Assembly: GCA_048013815.1 (NCBI GenBank)
Contig: CM106586.1
Span: 13,950,001-14,014,000, forward strand
Length of the DNA stretch: 64,000 nt
Origin: Setoptus koraiensis
Taxonomy: Eukaryota; Arthropoda
Reading direction: 5' to 3'
Every line of letters starts with the position of its first letter. Position 1 is the stretch's first letter. Shown one piece after another: positions 37,185 to 50,862 of the stretch. The notes under the pieces were generated by a model. The model saw only the letters and a list, made by a program, of their open reading frames with translations, made no database searches and had not been told where the DNA came from. Both the position numbers and the translations under genes were made by a program.

Positions 37185-38754
37185 GCTGCCGGCCCGACGC
37201 ACACACATGAGTAGTATTTAATTTGATTTCTGACTTTTTTATTTGTCCCAATCGGCTGGGTGTTCAGTTTGGGGCCCGCTTGTGGCACTCGGTGCGCGCC
37301 ACATTGCATAACGCATGCCACGGCACATACTCGAACCTCGGGCCGGCCGAGCCAAATCAGTGGCAATTGTGCGCAATTTCGAGCGGCCGAAATTCAAGCC
37401 GAGTTGTAATCGCCGACAGTTTTATCAGTAGGCCCCATCGACACATACACATCTCTCAAATGTCCCTTGTCTTTCCACAATCTATCTCCTGACAACGGTT
37501 GCTTGTGAGTCGAGTTGTTGATGGTTGTGCGCCACGCGACTGGCGCAATGTGCATCAGATGGCGCCACCCGCACCACATTGCCCTACACTCCTCACCAGC
37601 GGTCAGCTTACAAGAGGCCGGCGCATCGCGGAAGTCTAATTGGGGCCCCTGCCACCATGCTCTCGCTGCCGTGTGTCCCAATCGGTCGGGTGGCTCCGTC
37701 GGTCGAGTCGCTCTACCCGTCGGGTCGCTCTAGATTGCACTGCGAGGCGTGCGGTCTTGAGATCATATCGTCAATAAATCAGCGGACTGAGGCAGGCATG
37801 TTGTCGGTGTTGTCGTGTTTACTTTCAGACTGAATCTGATTGTGTTTGCCCCGTGTGCCATGGCGCAGGGCTTACCGTGCCGCCAGCGGGACCCGGCACA
37901 AGCCGACAATCCGACAGGCCGGCAATCCGGCGATCCGACAAGCCGACAATCCGCGGGCAGTGATGAGATTTAGCCGGCGGACCCACAAGTGGGCCCCTGA
38001 GTTTGGCCAGTGGGGCCCGTGAGTCTGACCGGTGGGCCGGCTGGCTGGAAAGGTCGCCGGCGAGAGGTCACCGGCAATTGGGGCCAGCGCGCACAATGAG
38101 CGGGCACAATGTGCTTATCTTGCGAGCTTGGCCAAAAATGAATGAATATGAATAACTGGCGTTGCAGTTGGAATGTTTCTCTCCCTCTCTCTCTCGATCA
38201 TCAACATATAGGTTAATCACGGCAAGTTGTTGGTTGCGGGGCACCAGTCATCGGCCATCATTATTATATAGGCTTGCGAAGAAACGATTATCAGTTGAGA
38301 GCTCGCGCCGAGAGCGGCCACACGGCTCGCAGGCAGACAACGGGCGCAGATTAAGCGGGCAAAATCCATTGGGGCCAAGCGGCTGACTGGGCCCCAATGG
38401 CCAGCTTATGGCGGCGCATTAGAGTCATCTTGAGATTGTGTGCGTTGCCATCAATATTTTGGTTTATTTAAGTCGCTTCGCGATGCTCAACTGTGTGTGT
38501 CGCCATGATACAAACACGAGAGGCCGAGCGAGCATTTAATTTATGCCCGGCAGGCAATGGAAATGATACAAGGGATTGATGATATGCCTTGTGTGTGTGT
38601 GTGTGTGTGTTGTTCACGATAACGCCGTCGCGTGTGATTGTCGTCAATTGAATAAATAGATAGCGGCCAGATAGAGATTGGCCCCATGTTAATAATTCGC
38701 CCCATTCTGGGAATGCGCACTCACGCACACGCCAATAGCCGGCAGCATTAGATC

Positions 38755-38769
38755 GGGGGGGGGGGGGGG
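38755..38769. repeat. Homopolymer run of 15 G
   Basis: An uninterrupted G run. Shorter G or C runs occur near 40476, 44010 and 45048. Confidence 0.9.
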
Positions 38770-41700
38770 CTCATGTTAATAATTCTTGCAACTTTTATTC
38801 GGAGTCTCCTTCGATTGGTGAGGTTATTTGGATATCGACTGGCCGGGCCGGAATAAGCTCAAATTGAGTTTGTCGACGGGCCGGCCGCCGCCGCCGCGTA
38901 ATGGTAATCCGAACAGCACAGAGTCAACAAACGCAATTCTTGTGGATAAACCAGCGAACGGGGGCCCGGACGAAAGAATAAACAGTGGCCAGAATGAATA
39001 ATAATAATAATAATAATCTAGTCTCGTGTCTTGTGTGCCGGCCATTTGGCGGTGCCGCTTGGCGCCGTTTGGCCGCCCATCATCGAGCAGCGATAATCGT
39101 CATCACTACTTTGGGGCCACTTTCGGCCCCCACCGGCCCCCGCCGGCCCCAGTCGGCCGGTCGCGCACCTCACACACGAATCGGCCTAATCTTGTGCCGG
39201 AAAATGATTGCTTGCTTGTGTCGACTTTTACCTTTTGCCGGCCCGCTCCCCTCTGTCATCGTGTCGCTCGGTCTGCCGTATTATAATGGCCGCCGCTGCG
39301 GCTCGTGTTTGTTTGTGCGATCGGGGCCCGAGATTGCGATTATAATTGCAGTTGTACTTGCGAGATGATTGGGGATTATTTTGGCATTGTTTTGATTTTA
39401 TTTATCGCCGCCGCCGACAACAATCAGCATGCCGGCGGGCCGCACAATCGCAAGACGGTCAAATCAGAGCGGCGCGGCTCGGACCAAATCGATCGATTTG
39501 GGCGCACGCCGGCGTGTTGTGCGGCCAGAGCCACCAATTTCGCCCAATATCAATAAGATAACTCAAATGGCCCCATATCCAATGGCCAATGAGATAATGC
39601 CGCCGAGATAATGCCCATACGACAATGCCCATTTGGCGCTGCCAATAGCCTGTCGGCCTATCGGCGCCACCATCGGCGGCCATGCCAACAAGATAATGCC
39701 CGAGCATCAAATGGCAACACGATAACGGCGCCGCACGATGCGGATAAACGCGGATCCGCGGGCCCGGGGAGCGAGCATAAGACAAGTAGTTCATATCTGA
39801 TGATATGATTCTCGTGTGTCGTCAATTGGACAAACAGCCAGTCTCCCACCGCCGGCAACTTATCCGCTTATCCGCTGGCGGCTCGCGGGTGCCGGGCCGG
39901 ACCGGTCGTGGGTCGTGTTTGTTTTTGTTTGTTTCCGCGGCCGGCCGCTACACCGACAACAATGAGCGTCGGTGGGTGGCCTGTTGATTTGGCCGCTGTG
40001 GCCATTGTGATCTGTGATTTGCTTTGGGCGCTTACATAATTTGTTGTTGCGAAATGTTGTTGCGTGAGTAGAGCCCATACAGCGCCCCATTGGACAAACA
40101 TTGGCGGCGCCACAACAACAGCAATAATTCTTTCCACACAAACACACTGACCGGCCGGCCGCTAGTTACGTCATTTCAAGTGACGCAATGTTTCGCCCAG
40201 GTGAGCCACCTTTAATTGGTGTGGTGGTTGTAAACACACACACACACACACACGCTGTGTCGCGGACAAAGTGACCGAGTGGTTTATTGTGGCGCGCGCG
40301 GCCGGCCCGGCCGCGACCATTAACAGCGCGCAACCGGGCATCGCAATTGCCCAACGTTGCGTCATCAGCGTCAGTTTTACCTCAGTTTACCTGCAACTTG
40401 CAACTTGTCGGCCACAAGTATACGCAATAATAATAATTGGTTTTGAGCTTCGGATCCAATGTCAGCCGTTGCTGTTGGGGGGGGAAGGGGCCAGTTGTGG
40501 CGCGAGTTGCAACTCGCGCAACTTTTTTTTTATCATCAATTTCATCGGCAACTCGCCAGATATGACATAATACAACATGACACGACACGATTAGACAAAT
40601 TGTGCTCACAATGTGTCCGCCACAACCGACTCGGCTCAGTTGTCGGCCCGCTTCACGCCCACCGGCCGCCATCGGGCCCAATGTGGCAACAATTGTGGCC
40701 CAATTGCGCGCTGGCACGCGGTTGTTTTCTTTCGGCGTCGGGCCAGCCGACTCACGAAATACCGACCGGCTCGCTCACAAAATACCGACCGACACTAACG
40801 TTCGAGTATAGTGTGCAGGTCGCCGCAGTGCCGGCCCGGCCCCCTGTGGCGACCCGCACCGGCCGCAAACTGCAGTGCGAGAGGCGACGACCGTTAAATT
40901 TAGGTGCGCGCCGTGGGCAATTTTTTCGCAACAATTTGTGCACAACAACAATAATTTGCTCCGTTTTTATTAATCATCCTGTGTGTCGTCGCTAATTTGG
41001 GGCCCGTAATAATCTTACCGTGCGGCCCGTTGTGGCGCGCTCCGCGCGCGCCCGCCACTTGAGGTCATCGCCAGGGGCGCGGCTCAAATTGTCACCGGTC
41101 ATTGGGCAATAAGTGCACTGCGGCTCACTTATGTAATGTGCCGGCCGGCCGGCCGGCCGCGAGTCACTCGCGGACAACTGTGCAAATTGCGCCAATTGCA
41201 AGACAGCCAGCCGAGACACATTACATAATAAAAGCTTAGTACGGGCAATGCTCAATAGGGCCGGTGTAATGAACAGTGTCGATAATGATTGCGCAACCTG
41301 TCAGATTTAATGCGATGCGATCCGATGATCGCCCTTGTTCATGCTCGCCGCCCACGCACACTGGCCCACTATTGTTCGGCGCAGTGTCTGGCAACTGTGC
41401 CAAACACTGTGTGCAGAGGCACCACCGTCGACAAAAAGCGAACGATCGTTAGCCAACTTCCGGTTCACGCTCCCCATTCATTGGCTTGCATGCACTGGCT
41501 CGTAATTTGGCTTTGTGCGCGCCGTTATGCACAATTGTCATACTTTGTCGCAAACACAAAAAGTTTGTGACAAAGTGACATCTTTTATCCGATATTCGTG
41601 TGGCGGCAGCGTGCGTCTCATTGCAAAGTCATCGATAATTTATGCGAGCTCGCCCGACCAGATGCCGACCACTTGTACCTGGCGGCGCCACTTTCGGTGC

Positions 41701-43153
41701 GGCACGCAGCGGCCGGGGGGCGCCCACTGGCCGGCGCCGCGGCGCGCACAAGATAAACGACAAATTTGCAGGCGACAAGCGGCGGTCGGGTTAGACGGCG
41801 GGCGCGTCGCCTAACTCGGACGAGCGGCGCGCGGCTTGCAACGGGAACTGTCGTCATCATTACGTGGCATAATAAAATAAATTGGCGCTGCCGGTGCCGC
41901 ATTGTTGTTGCGGTCGCCGTGAACTACGAATAACACGACCGAGAGCATTATGTAACCGGGCGACATCAATTTGGGCGCTACGTGTGCGTCTGGCGATGAA
42001 AGGGGGCGCTATTTTTGGGCCGGCGCCAGCCGGACAAGTTGTGCGCGTTGCACGAGCAGCTACGGGGGCCAGCCAATTGAATTGAATAAATTATCAATTG
42101 TGGCGCTCGTTGGCTCGCTACAAATGATTAAATACATATTTCAATTGTGTCTGACAGTCGCGAGATGCGGCCGGCCGGCCGCGCCGGCTACAGTCGCGGT
42201 TGTCGGCGCAGTGGCACTGGCCGCTATGGTCGCAAAAACTGCGCCCGTTGCCGACCGGGCGGCCTAATGATGGGCCCCGTCGCGCGGGTTTGCCGGGTGG
42301 CACAGCCGCACCCGATCAAAAACAAATGCCATTGGCCAGTGTCGGCGCGCTGTGCCAGCGGTCGGCCAGGTTGGCGCGCTTGATCGGGCGGCCGCGCCGC
42401 GCGGGCCAGCCACAATTGTAGAGACAGTTGTAGTCGAATTGGCAGTCGGCGGTTGTACGGGTCTTGTTTATGTTGTTGTTGGTCGCTCGTCGTGTCGCCG
42501 GCCCGCTGCTCGCTGCCAGCAACATCGATGGCGATGATTTGCGCAAACTGGCGCCACAAGCGCGCCAGCTAGTTGGCCGGCGGTGGCGGCCCAAAGTGGT
42601 GCCCGGCGACGGCCGAATGTGGGGCCAGCGGGCGACCGAAAGTGGGGTCCGGCGGGCGACGTTGCTCGCTTGGCTGCTTTGTGTGTCGGGTTGTGTGCCT
42701 GCTAACGGCATATATCAAATTACTCGCTCATTTGTGGCGCTTGTCTTGTGTGCGCGCTCGAGTGCCCGACTAACGCGCGGCGCCGCCAGTCGGCCCGGCC
42801 TAGGTACACCGCGCGTACCGTACACGACGGGCGCGGACGCGGACAGTTGTAGCGGCGAGACTTGTCAAAAACTTGTCCGACGGCCGCCGCACAACAATGG
42901 CAACAACGAGCCGCGCGTTGCAAATGATGCAAACGACAACAACAATGCGACAATCCGCGCCGCCGACCGACCGTCCGACAAATTGCCGGCGAGCGCATTT
43001 GCACCTGAGGCTGCTGGTCGCGCGGGCAGTTACGTCGGCGCCAGTTGTGACGTAACTGCTGGCTGGTCGATTTTAATGGTGGTCACTTTACACGCTCAGC
43101 CGCATCACAGGCACTTTGATTAGCATAAAGATAATAGCGCGCCATCATCATTA

Positions 43154-43239
43154 CTGGCCAGCTCGTGGCAAACACGAGCTGCCCGCTGAAACGCCTGCCA
43201 CGAGCTGCCCAACTGAAGCGCCTGCCACGAGCTGGCCAG
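43154..43239. repeat. 17-bp inverted repeat enclosing a further related copy
   Basis: CTGGCCAGCTCGTGGCA (43154-43170) is matched by its exact reverse complement at 43223-43239. A partial third copy, TGCCACGAGCTGCCC, sits at 43197-43211, and AACACGAGCTG lies beside the left arm, so alternative hairpins can form. Confidence 0.85.
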
Positions 43240-46087
43240 CGTTGAAACGGTGAATATCGGCACACAAACACACAGTGACGCAATTTTGGGGCGCAAATAA
43301 ACAAACTGTCGCAAACAACAACAAATCACCTGCAGCGACGCCAGCGCCGACGGGCGATGCCGCGCCAATTACCGTCGCCGCCAATCTATGCTAATCTACT
43401 GCACTGCGTTGCGCGCGGATGCGCCAGTGGCCCATGTTGCGCAACCAATAATGGCGACAAGCAACTGTCAAACGGGCACCGCTGGCTGCGCGCTAATAAT
43501 ACCCGCCGCGCTAAAACAACATGTCGCACGGGTATCCGCTTATGACCGTTGACGCGGCCAGATATTGGCAGTCGGCCGTCATAAGCGGCGCCGCTGCATA
43601 TTCGGGCCGCCGCAGCCGCCGCCGCCGCCGAACGGGCAAGCCAAATTAAGTTTATCCGTCCGATTGAGATGTCATTTGAGACGGCTCTCACATTGTATTT
43701 CTCGGCACGTCTTGTCTTGGCGTGCGCCCAAACGCCGCCTGGCGAGGCCCCTCGCACCACAACGACCGGCTCACGTGAGCAGCCGGCTGGCCCTCTGGCG
43801 ATTCTGCAGCGGCACCACTAGCAGCCTATAGCGCAGGCCGGATATAAACGAAACGTAACGGAATTCCTGTCCACAAGTTGTCTTCCGATCCGCATCAACT
43901 TGTGCAGTTGCCAAACGCCTCGAGCCGCTGTCTGTTTCCGCGCCGCCATAGAGGGCGCTGTGCGGGCAATTAATGGCCCCACCCGCCATTACAATTGCCG
44001 ATCTTTCGGGGGGGGGGGGCAGGCGAAATAGATATAGAGGACGCGACAGCCAGTGGACGCACAACAACTCATTAGACGCGCTCTGGCGACGGGCGACGGG
44101 CAACGGGCGTATTAGCGGACATGGGCACATTAATCAAATATGCGCTCAATAACAACTTACCGACAATGCCCAGATATGTCGCCAATTGTCCGCCGTTGTC
44201 TCCTGTTATCTGCCGCCACTGCTGTCCGCTGTGATTGCGCCCAGTCGCGATTGGGGCCCAGCCGCAATTGGGGCCCCAGTCGCAGTTGTGGCACCAGTCG
44301 CAGTTGCGGCGCGCGTGTTCGTCGCATCCAGCGATGCGGCGGCCACTCGACACTCGACTTAATGTCCGGGCGGAACACGCCCCGCCCGTAGTCGGCGAGC
44401 GTCGGTCCGACTGGGACGTGTGTTTGCGTGCGCCGGTGCGCCCATGCGGCCATGAGTGAGTGGTTGGCCCGGATATATCTATTGGGACGGGATGGCGCGG
44501 GACAAGCGCGCGAGAAATGATGAGATTCCCGCTCGCTCGCTCGCTCGCTCCATATCTGGCAAGTGTGGGGCCCCTCCCCGACAACACAAGACAACAAGCG
44601 AGCCAACAAGAGATGACACGACAGCGGCTCGACGTGGCAGCCAAAAATTGGCCCACTTGCGATTAAATCAATGAGGGTGAACGCGCGCCACTCAAGCATA
44701 TCTGATCGGCAATGATTGTAGCCGGCGTTTGTGAGCCGGCAATGGGCAATGGGGCCCCTGCGCCGATCTCGAGTGACTTGATCCCTCGCCGGCATCACTC
44801 CGCCGCCGTGCCATTCGCTGTCCATATCCCAGGCCAGCCAACTATGCGCCCCGCCATCCATAGCCGTAGCTTAGCGCAGATAAGGCGCAGTCTATGCGCG
44901 CCAGACAGGCTGACATGGGGCCCCGGCCCCCGAATTGTAAAGCCACATTCAAACTGCTACTTGATAGCGGGATGCCTCAGTGGGCACACCCCCATGACTG
45001 TTTCAATTATTGTTGCGAGCGGCAACGGAATGAATGTGGCGCCACCCCCCCCCCCTTGCTATATATATCCAATATGGCCGATTGTGCAACTGCCATCAAG
45101 CTGCTTCATTGATTTTGTTTGTCCGTTACTGCTGCTCGCACACGAATCGGCACAATTCAGCACAATTCAGCACGATTCAGTACAATTCGGCGCAACGCAA
45201 TTCAGTGGGGCGCAATATCACCGGAAACGGCACAAAGGGTAGTCGAGCGGCGCTGGCGAGACGCGCGCAGGCTCATTTTTCACAACTTGTTTTCGGGCAC
45301 AACTTGCCGCCGGCCGGATGAAACGAGCCAACCAAAAAGTCCGGCCATTTATCACGAGATATCACTGCGCCCCAAATTTGCACAGATCGCCCATAACTGA
45401 TAACCGGCGCTGCGCAGTCCGCCGCTGGTGCACGCTGGCGCTTTCAAAAGTTTCAAACGCTGGCCGGCATAAACACGAGCCAGCTAATCGGGGGCCCACT
45501 TGCCATTGAGCGACCAAAAGTGGGCCTAAACAGCGTGCCCGCCGAAAAGCGCTGTCCGAGGGCTGAAGAGCGGCGAAAAGCTAGCTAGCGAGTTGTCGAT
45601 ATGCAAGCGATCGCCGACACGAAGCCGTCATGCGCGGCCCCAGCCACAGATGGCGCCACCACATCCGCAAACAAACCAGTAATATCTGACTGCTTGCTCG
45701 ACACAATTTGCGACACAATTTGAGACACGATTCGCGACACAATCCCACTGCGGAAAGATGCTGCCGGCAAGCGAGCGATCGGAAGTCGGCCAAGAGCGAG
45801 CGGCCGAGAAGAGCGACGGGAAGAGCCGTTGGACTATTGGAGCGGCGAAACAATGACGGGATATATAGAGCCAGAATGAATTTATTGTCTAATTGTCTAT
45901 ATCGATACAATAATCTAGCAATCAAACGTTGCAATGGCCGATAAGGCCGCCCAAACGACGATAATGGTCGACTTGTCATCGCTTCACTTGCTCCGTGCCT
46001 AATCACATTCTTGCCTATTCCTGGCAATAAATCGTGGCCCCCAAATGCCGGTCAGCCGACAAGTGGGCTGGCTGGCGTTGGCGCTGG

Positions 46088-46135
46088 CGTTCGGGCCGCC
46101 GTTCGGGCCGCCGTTCGGGCCGCCGTTCGGGCTGG
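46088..46135. repeat. 12-bp minisatellite CGTTCGGGCCGC, four copies
   Basis: Three perfect units and one diverged unit. A second 12-bp array (GTCGCTCGTTCG type) follows at about 46255-46335. Confidence 0.9.
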
Positions 46136-46198
46136 CGAGACACGGGGCGCGGCAAATTGCACGTTGCTGGCGAGCGCAGTTTGTCGCGAGTCGATGCA

Positions 46199-46232
46199 AG
46201 TGGATAATAGCTATTTATTGCTATTATCCACT
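46199..46232. repeat. Perfect 12-bp inverted repeat with 10-nt loop
   Basis: AGTGGATAATAG (46199-46210) and its reverse complement (46221-46232) flank CTATTTATTG. Confidence 0.85.
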
Positions 46233-47514
46233 CGCTCTATCGATAGTTTCGCGCTGTCGCCGGTTGGTCGCCGGTTGGTCGCCGGTTCGGTCGCTCGTTC
46301 GGTCGCTCGTTCGGTCGCTCGTTCGGTCGCTAGTCGGACGGGCGGCCCGACGGCTCGTTGCGGCCCGACGGGCGGGAGCAAGTGAGCGTGAATTCTCGCT
46401 CGTTCGGCGCGCTCCCAGGGCCAGCGCGGCACATTTTTTAGGGACTTCTTCGGGTAGTGTTAGGGATGTTGTGCGGGGCGGAAATTGGGCAGGCGAGCGG
46501 CCGGCCCGGATGCCGACGCCGGCGCTAATAACAATGTGTGTGCGTGATAATGGCAGGCCCAGGGACGTAAATCATCGCCAATAACAAGTTGATTTGGTTT
46601 GGTTTGGTTGGTGTGTGTGAGATATGGCTTATTAGCGACTTGATGCGACTTGCGGTCGCTGCGAGCGCGTTCGAAGGGCGAATCGCATTTGCGAATCGCA
46701 TTTGGGCGTCATTTGAGCGCCACTTGAGCGCCATTTGAGCGCCGTCCGCCGAGCCATTTGGCAGCCCGTTGCCCGAATATCCCAAACCCGCAACAAATTC
46801 AATGGAATTTTGCGAGATTCCGCGCCGATCCAATGGGACCGACGATGATTCAATTGGACTCAATTGGAGCAAACAACTGGCAGGCAGCACGGCGGCGCGG
46901 ACAGTGACAGAGACCCGCGATAAAGCCGCACGACAGGGCAACAAATCAATAAATGAGACAAAATAAGATGCTTGAGACTTGCCATTGAGGCGAAATCTCA
47001 CACAAATCTCTCTCTCTCGCACTCGGTGATATATCCGTGCCGCGTTATCTAATTCTTTTCCCGTTGGCCGCGAGCCGCGTTGGCGCCGCCCGAGACGCGG
47101 GATCGCGCAACGCAGACACAGAGCGCCCAGAGAGGAGCCAGCGCAATATCAGACGCGATGGAAACAAGTACAATAATTCAAAGCGGCCCGATAATGCAAC
47201 ATTGTCACCGAGTTGCTACAATAAAGCGACTTGATCTGGGCAATAAATCAATCAGCCCAATTGGAGCCGGCTCACCTACTGGCCGCGTCACCGCCAATGT
47301 CGGCCGCTAATGCCCGTCTAAGCGCGCGGCGCGGCGCCGGAACTCGCCAGACCGTCACATGGTCGCACAGCCAGATAGTGGCACAGTCAGATAGTCACAC
47401 AGTCAGATGGTCACACAGTCAGATGGTCGGATAGTCGTGCCTGCGGTGCCTCTGGCGGCCTCATCGCCGGGCTCCGGCCCGCTCCACCGCGTAGCGGCTG
47501 CGGCTGTCTTGCGA

Positions 47515-47625
47515 GCGGCGGTCCGACTAGCGGCCCGAGTGCCTGAATGGGCGGCCCGACTAGCGGCCCGAGTGCCTGAATGGGCGGCCCGAGTGGCCGA
47601 AAAGGCGGCCCGAATGGCTGAAAAG
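47515..47625. repeat. 33-bp tandem duplication with degenerate continuation
   Basis: CGGCCCGACTAGCGGCCCGA followed by GTGCCTGAATGGG occurs twice, then decays into shorter CGGCCCGA-type units. A 16-bp CACACAGTCAGATGGT-type repeat lies just upstream at about 47381-47430. Confidence 0.85.
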
Positions 47626-49197
47626 TGCCGGGCGCGCACCTTCCGCTGGCGGCATTGGCACAAATTGTGGGCCACACGGCACGGCGCGGTAGGCGCAACG
47701 ATTTGATGCAATCAACGGTTGTAGCTGGCCGCTGGCTCCAATCAATTTGCTGCAAATCAGTCACACAGCGCGACATCCAAATCAATCTGTATCGGCGACT
47801 GTCACGGGCGCCGACCCGTCGGCCGAACATGACCGCCAATTGCGGCAAGTGAGGCCAGATAAACGCCGGACAGACAGGCAAATTCCAAATGAAAACGCAA
47901 GCAAACTAAAATCAATTGAATAAACCAAGCGACCCGGGCAAACGCGGCGCCGGGCCCCAGCGCACAAACAAACTGTTGTTTGTGCGACGCGCGCCACCCA
48001 GATTAGGCAGGGCGCCAGCGTCGAGCGCGAAATCAATTACTCTGGCTTTCGACGGCCCCCGCGCGCGAATTACTGCGCGATATCTTGTGCCTGGCGCCGG
48101 TTACCTCGTGCCTCGTACATCTTGCGTATGTAGTGGTCAGTCGTCGTAGAGTCGTAATAGTTGCTCGATGCTGGCCGCCCGCTATTAGTTGCTGGCGCCC
48201 GCCAGTGGGTGCCGTTTTGGGCCTCACCGCTGCGGCTGCTGGGCCGGCTCTGGGGCGAAAATCGCCCAAAAGAGCTGTAAACTGGCCAGTTATGCCAGTG
48301 CGACACACAGCTAACCACTAATTGGGTTTGGGCGCTCTTCGGGGGCCCGCCGCTCGGCCGGCAGCGCCGCCAGTGGGGCCAGTCGGTGCCAGCGGGGCCA
48401 GTCGGTGACTCTGTGTACAGGACAGCGAATTGCGTCATGCTGTCACACTAACGATAAACGGACTGTATGATGCAACGAGCAGCGAGCGACTTCCAATCGA
48501 TGCAATGAATTGATTATGTTTGGCGCCTCGGCCGCAAGTCGCTGCGAGCTGGACGCAAAACGCAAACCTGGGCCCAGCGGCAAACGGGTATCGCAAGGTG
48601 AGGTATTGAGGCACAGTTGGGCACAATCTGTGTGCTGCAATTGCTGCCAACGAATGAGCCGCGCGGTGACCGGCCAATTCAATCATCGGCAGCGGCAGCA
48701 GAGAATCACGAATTGAATGATACGATCAAAATGAGTGAGCCAAATGCCCAAATAAATCCAAATAGCCATTGAGCTATTGGGCAATTTGGCGAACGCGCTC
48801 GATGAGCACCGTTATGGCCGGCAATTGCCAATAGCATCTTTGCCACGAGCAAACGGCCGGCCGTGCTCGTGGCAACGACGGCGATCTTGTTGCGTAATGC
48901 GCCGCCAGACCAAAACAATTTCGATTAAAAAAAGCGGACACACGAACGCGTTTTATCGCAGCGTCGTGTTTTGTGTGTGTGTGTGTCCGGCTTGCAGCGC
49001 GGGCCAATTGATTTGCGATAAAGCAAAACGCCGGCCAAACGTCGAGCTGGCCGAACCGGCCCGCTCGAGCGCGGATTCCGGCTGGCGGGTTCGGTTTGGC
49101 GATGTAACGCATTGTTGTTGTTGGTGTGCGCCCATTTAGAATTATAGCCACCAGCGTTGCGGACTGTGGCGCAAGCGAGCGCCGGATAAACAATGAA

Positions 49198-49301
49198 ACA
49201 ACAACAACGACAACAGCAACAACAACAACGACAACGACAGCAACAGCAACAGCAACAACAACGACAACAACAACAGCAACAACAACAACGACAACGACAA
49301 A
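49198..49301. repeat. Imperfect (CAA)n with CGA and CAG interruptions
   Basis: A long A/C-rich triplet tract. Open frames through it are poly-Thr, poly-Gln or poly-Cys artefacts. Confidence 0.9.
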
Positions 49302-49956
49302 TTACGCATATCATGTTGCTGCAACGCACATAACGAATACAATATAACGAAGCGCGCGCCAATTGCGATCGCGGGCCCCACTCGCGTCGCCATTATCCGC
49401 CGTTATTATTTAATACACACATAATATACGCAGTAACGTAATACATGTCCGACATGCCACATACGCGCTATGTAGGCGCATTACATGCATCATTACCTGT
49501 GCTTGTGCCGGCGCTGTCGTTGTTGTCGTTGGCGTTGTTGTCGTTGGCGTTGCTGTCGTTGTTGCTGTCGCTGTCGAGCTCGCCGGCAAGCCAATTGGCC
49601 CCAACAACAAATAGCTGACTGAATCGTTTCAAAATTGGCCTCTTTGGGCGCCCATCGCGCCAAGTTGTAGCCAGCGGTCAGCACACTGTTACTATCTATA
49701 CATATTGTATATACATACTGTATATATATGCTGCATATAAACTGTTGTATACGTAATATATGTATGGCAGAGGGCGATCGGTATGGCCCAAAACTGTTTT
49801 ACAAAACTGTCCTCATGACTCACGACTCGCGACTCATGACTCATGACCGTCATAAGCGCGCGCGTTACGTAATACCTGGTGCTCGGCGTTGGTCAGCAGC
49901 AGCGGCGGCACTTGTTTGGTTGTTTGTAAATCCAATAATACACATAAAAATGCACT

Positions 49957-49960
<4 letters not shown>

Positions 49961-50015
<55 letters not shown>
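49961..50015. repeat. (AC)27 microsatellite
   Basis: The longest uninterrupted dinucleotide run in the window. Confidence 0.95.
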
Positions 50016-50016
<1 letters not shown>

Positions 50017-50749
50017 TACACACAAAAGCGTATTACGTAATCAGTGATTGTTTGTTTTGTCAATAAGCGAGTCAATAAGCCGCCAGCTACCAGCGTGAGC
50101 TGCCTACATGAAATTCGCATTTGCTGCCCGGGGGCGGCCCACTCTCAGCTGACCGGCCGGCCGGCCGGCTCCCCGCCGAGAGATGGCGCCAGCCACTGGC
50201 AACATTTCAGCCGGTGCACCACGTTCAACCGCAGCACCCGCTCAACTGTCCGCGTTGGGCCCCACAATTTCTCTCGCTGTCTCGCTGTCTGGCCTTGCTT
50301 TGCTTGTTTGTGGTCAGTGACAAGTTTGCGCGCGCGGTGCATTTAAACGCTCATGGCGCCACTAGCGACCAACACAATGAATTAGGCAATAAAATAAGTA
50401 GAAAAAGGCAACATTATGCGATAATAATGATGTAATAATCATAATAACAATGGTAATAATGCCATAATGATGATGATAGTAGGCACACACACACAAATAC
50501 AAACAAAAATAAATTTAATTGTGATGGTTGGTGAGTTTGTTTGTTTGTTCGCAGAGGTAACAATAGCAATATTGAGAGTACTTGTGCCAGTGTTGATGAC
50601 CATGGCGCCAGTAATGGTTTGAATAAAGTAGCAGCTGATATGCAAATTAACGCCCGGCCGTTTCCTGGCGAGTCCACCTATTTTCACTTCCTTTGTTGTT
50701 GTCGTCGTTGGTCCTCTCATACCTGCCATGTTGCAGTTGCCGGCGCAGT

Positions 50750-50862
50750 TGTGGTTGCTGTCGTTGTTGCTGCCGCTGTTGCTGCTGTTGTTGTTGTTGC
50801 TGTCGTTGTTGCTGCTGTCGTTGTTGCTGCTGTCGTTGTTGCTGCTGTTGTTGTTGTTGAAA
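50750..50862. repeat. Imperfect (GTT)n with GCT and GTC interruptions
   Basis: Pyrimidine-strand counterpart of the CAA-type tracts; several 18-bp higher-order units GTTGCTGCTGTCGTT are visible. Confidence 0.9.

Larger units (their letters stand above)
34356..38754. other. Gene-free GC-rich stretch with many GGGCCC words
   Basis: No gene recognised. Tandem arrays at 35915-36000 and 37121-37184 and a (GTCGCC/GTT)n tract near 36640-36740 account for the longest open frames. A GT run occurs at about 38589-38609. Confidence 0.4.
38770..49197. other. Gene-free GC-rich stretch, centre of the desert
   Basis: No recognisable gene on either strand. Long open frames (for example 42464-43123 plus and 44157-44861 minus) are GC-driven, rich in Arg, Ala, Gly and Pro, and without domains. 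Local repeats are listed separately. A CA run lies at 40234-40253. Confidence 0.4.

Noticed and set aside
42464-43123. 219-codon plus-strand open frame
   Set aside because: High GC makes stops rare. Composition is Arg/Ala/Gly/Pro/Asn with no recognisable motif, and overlapping frames are equally open.
44157-44861. 234-codon minus-strand open frame
   Set aside because: Same GC effect. Repeated QLRLGP-type stretches come from a local direct repeat.
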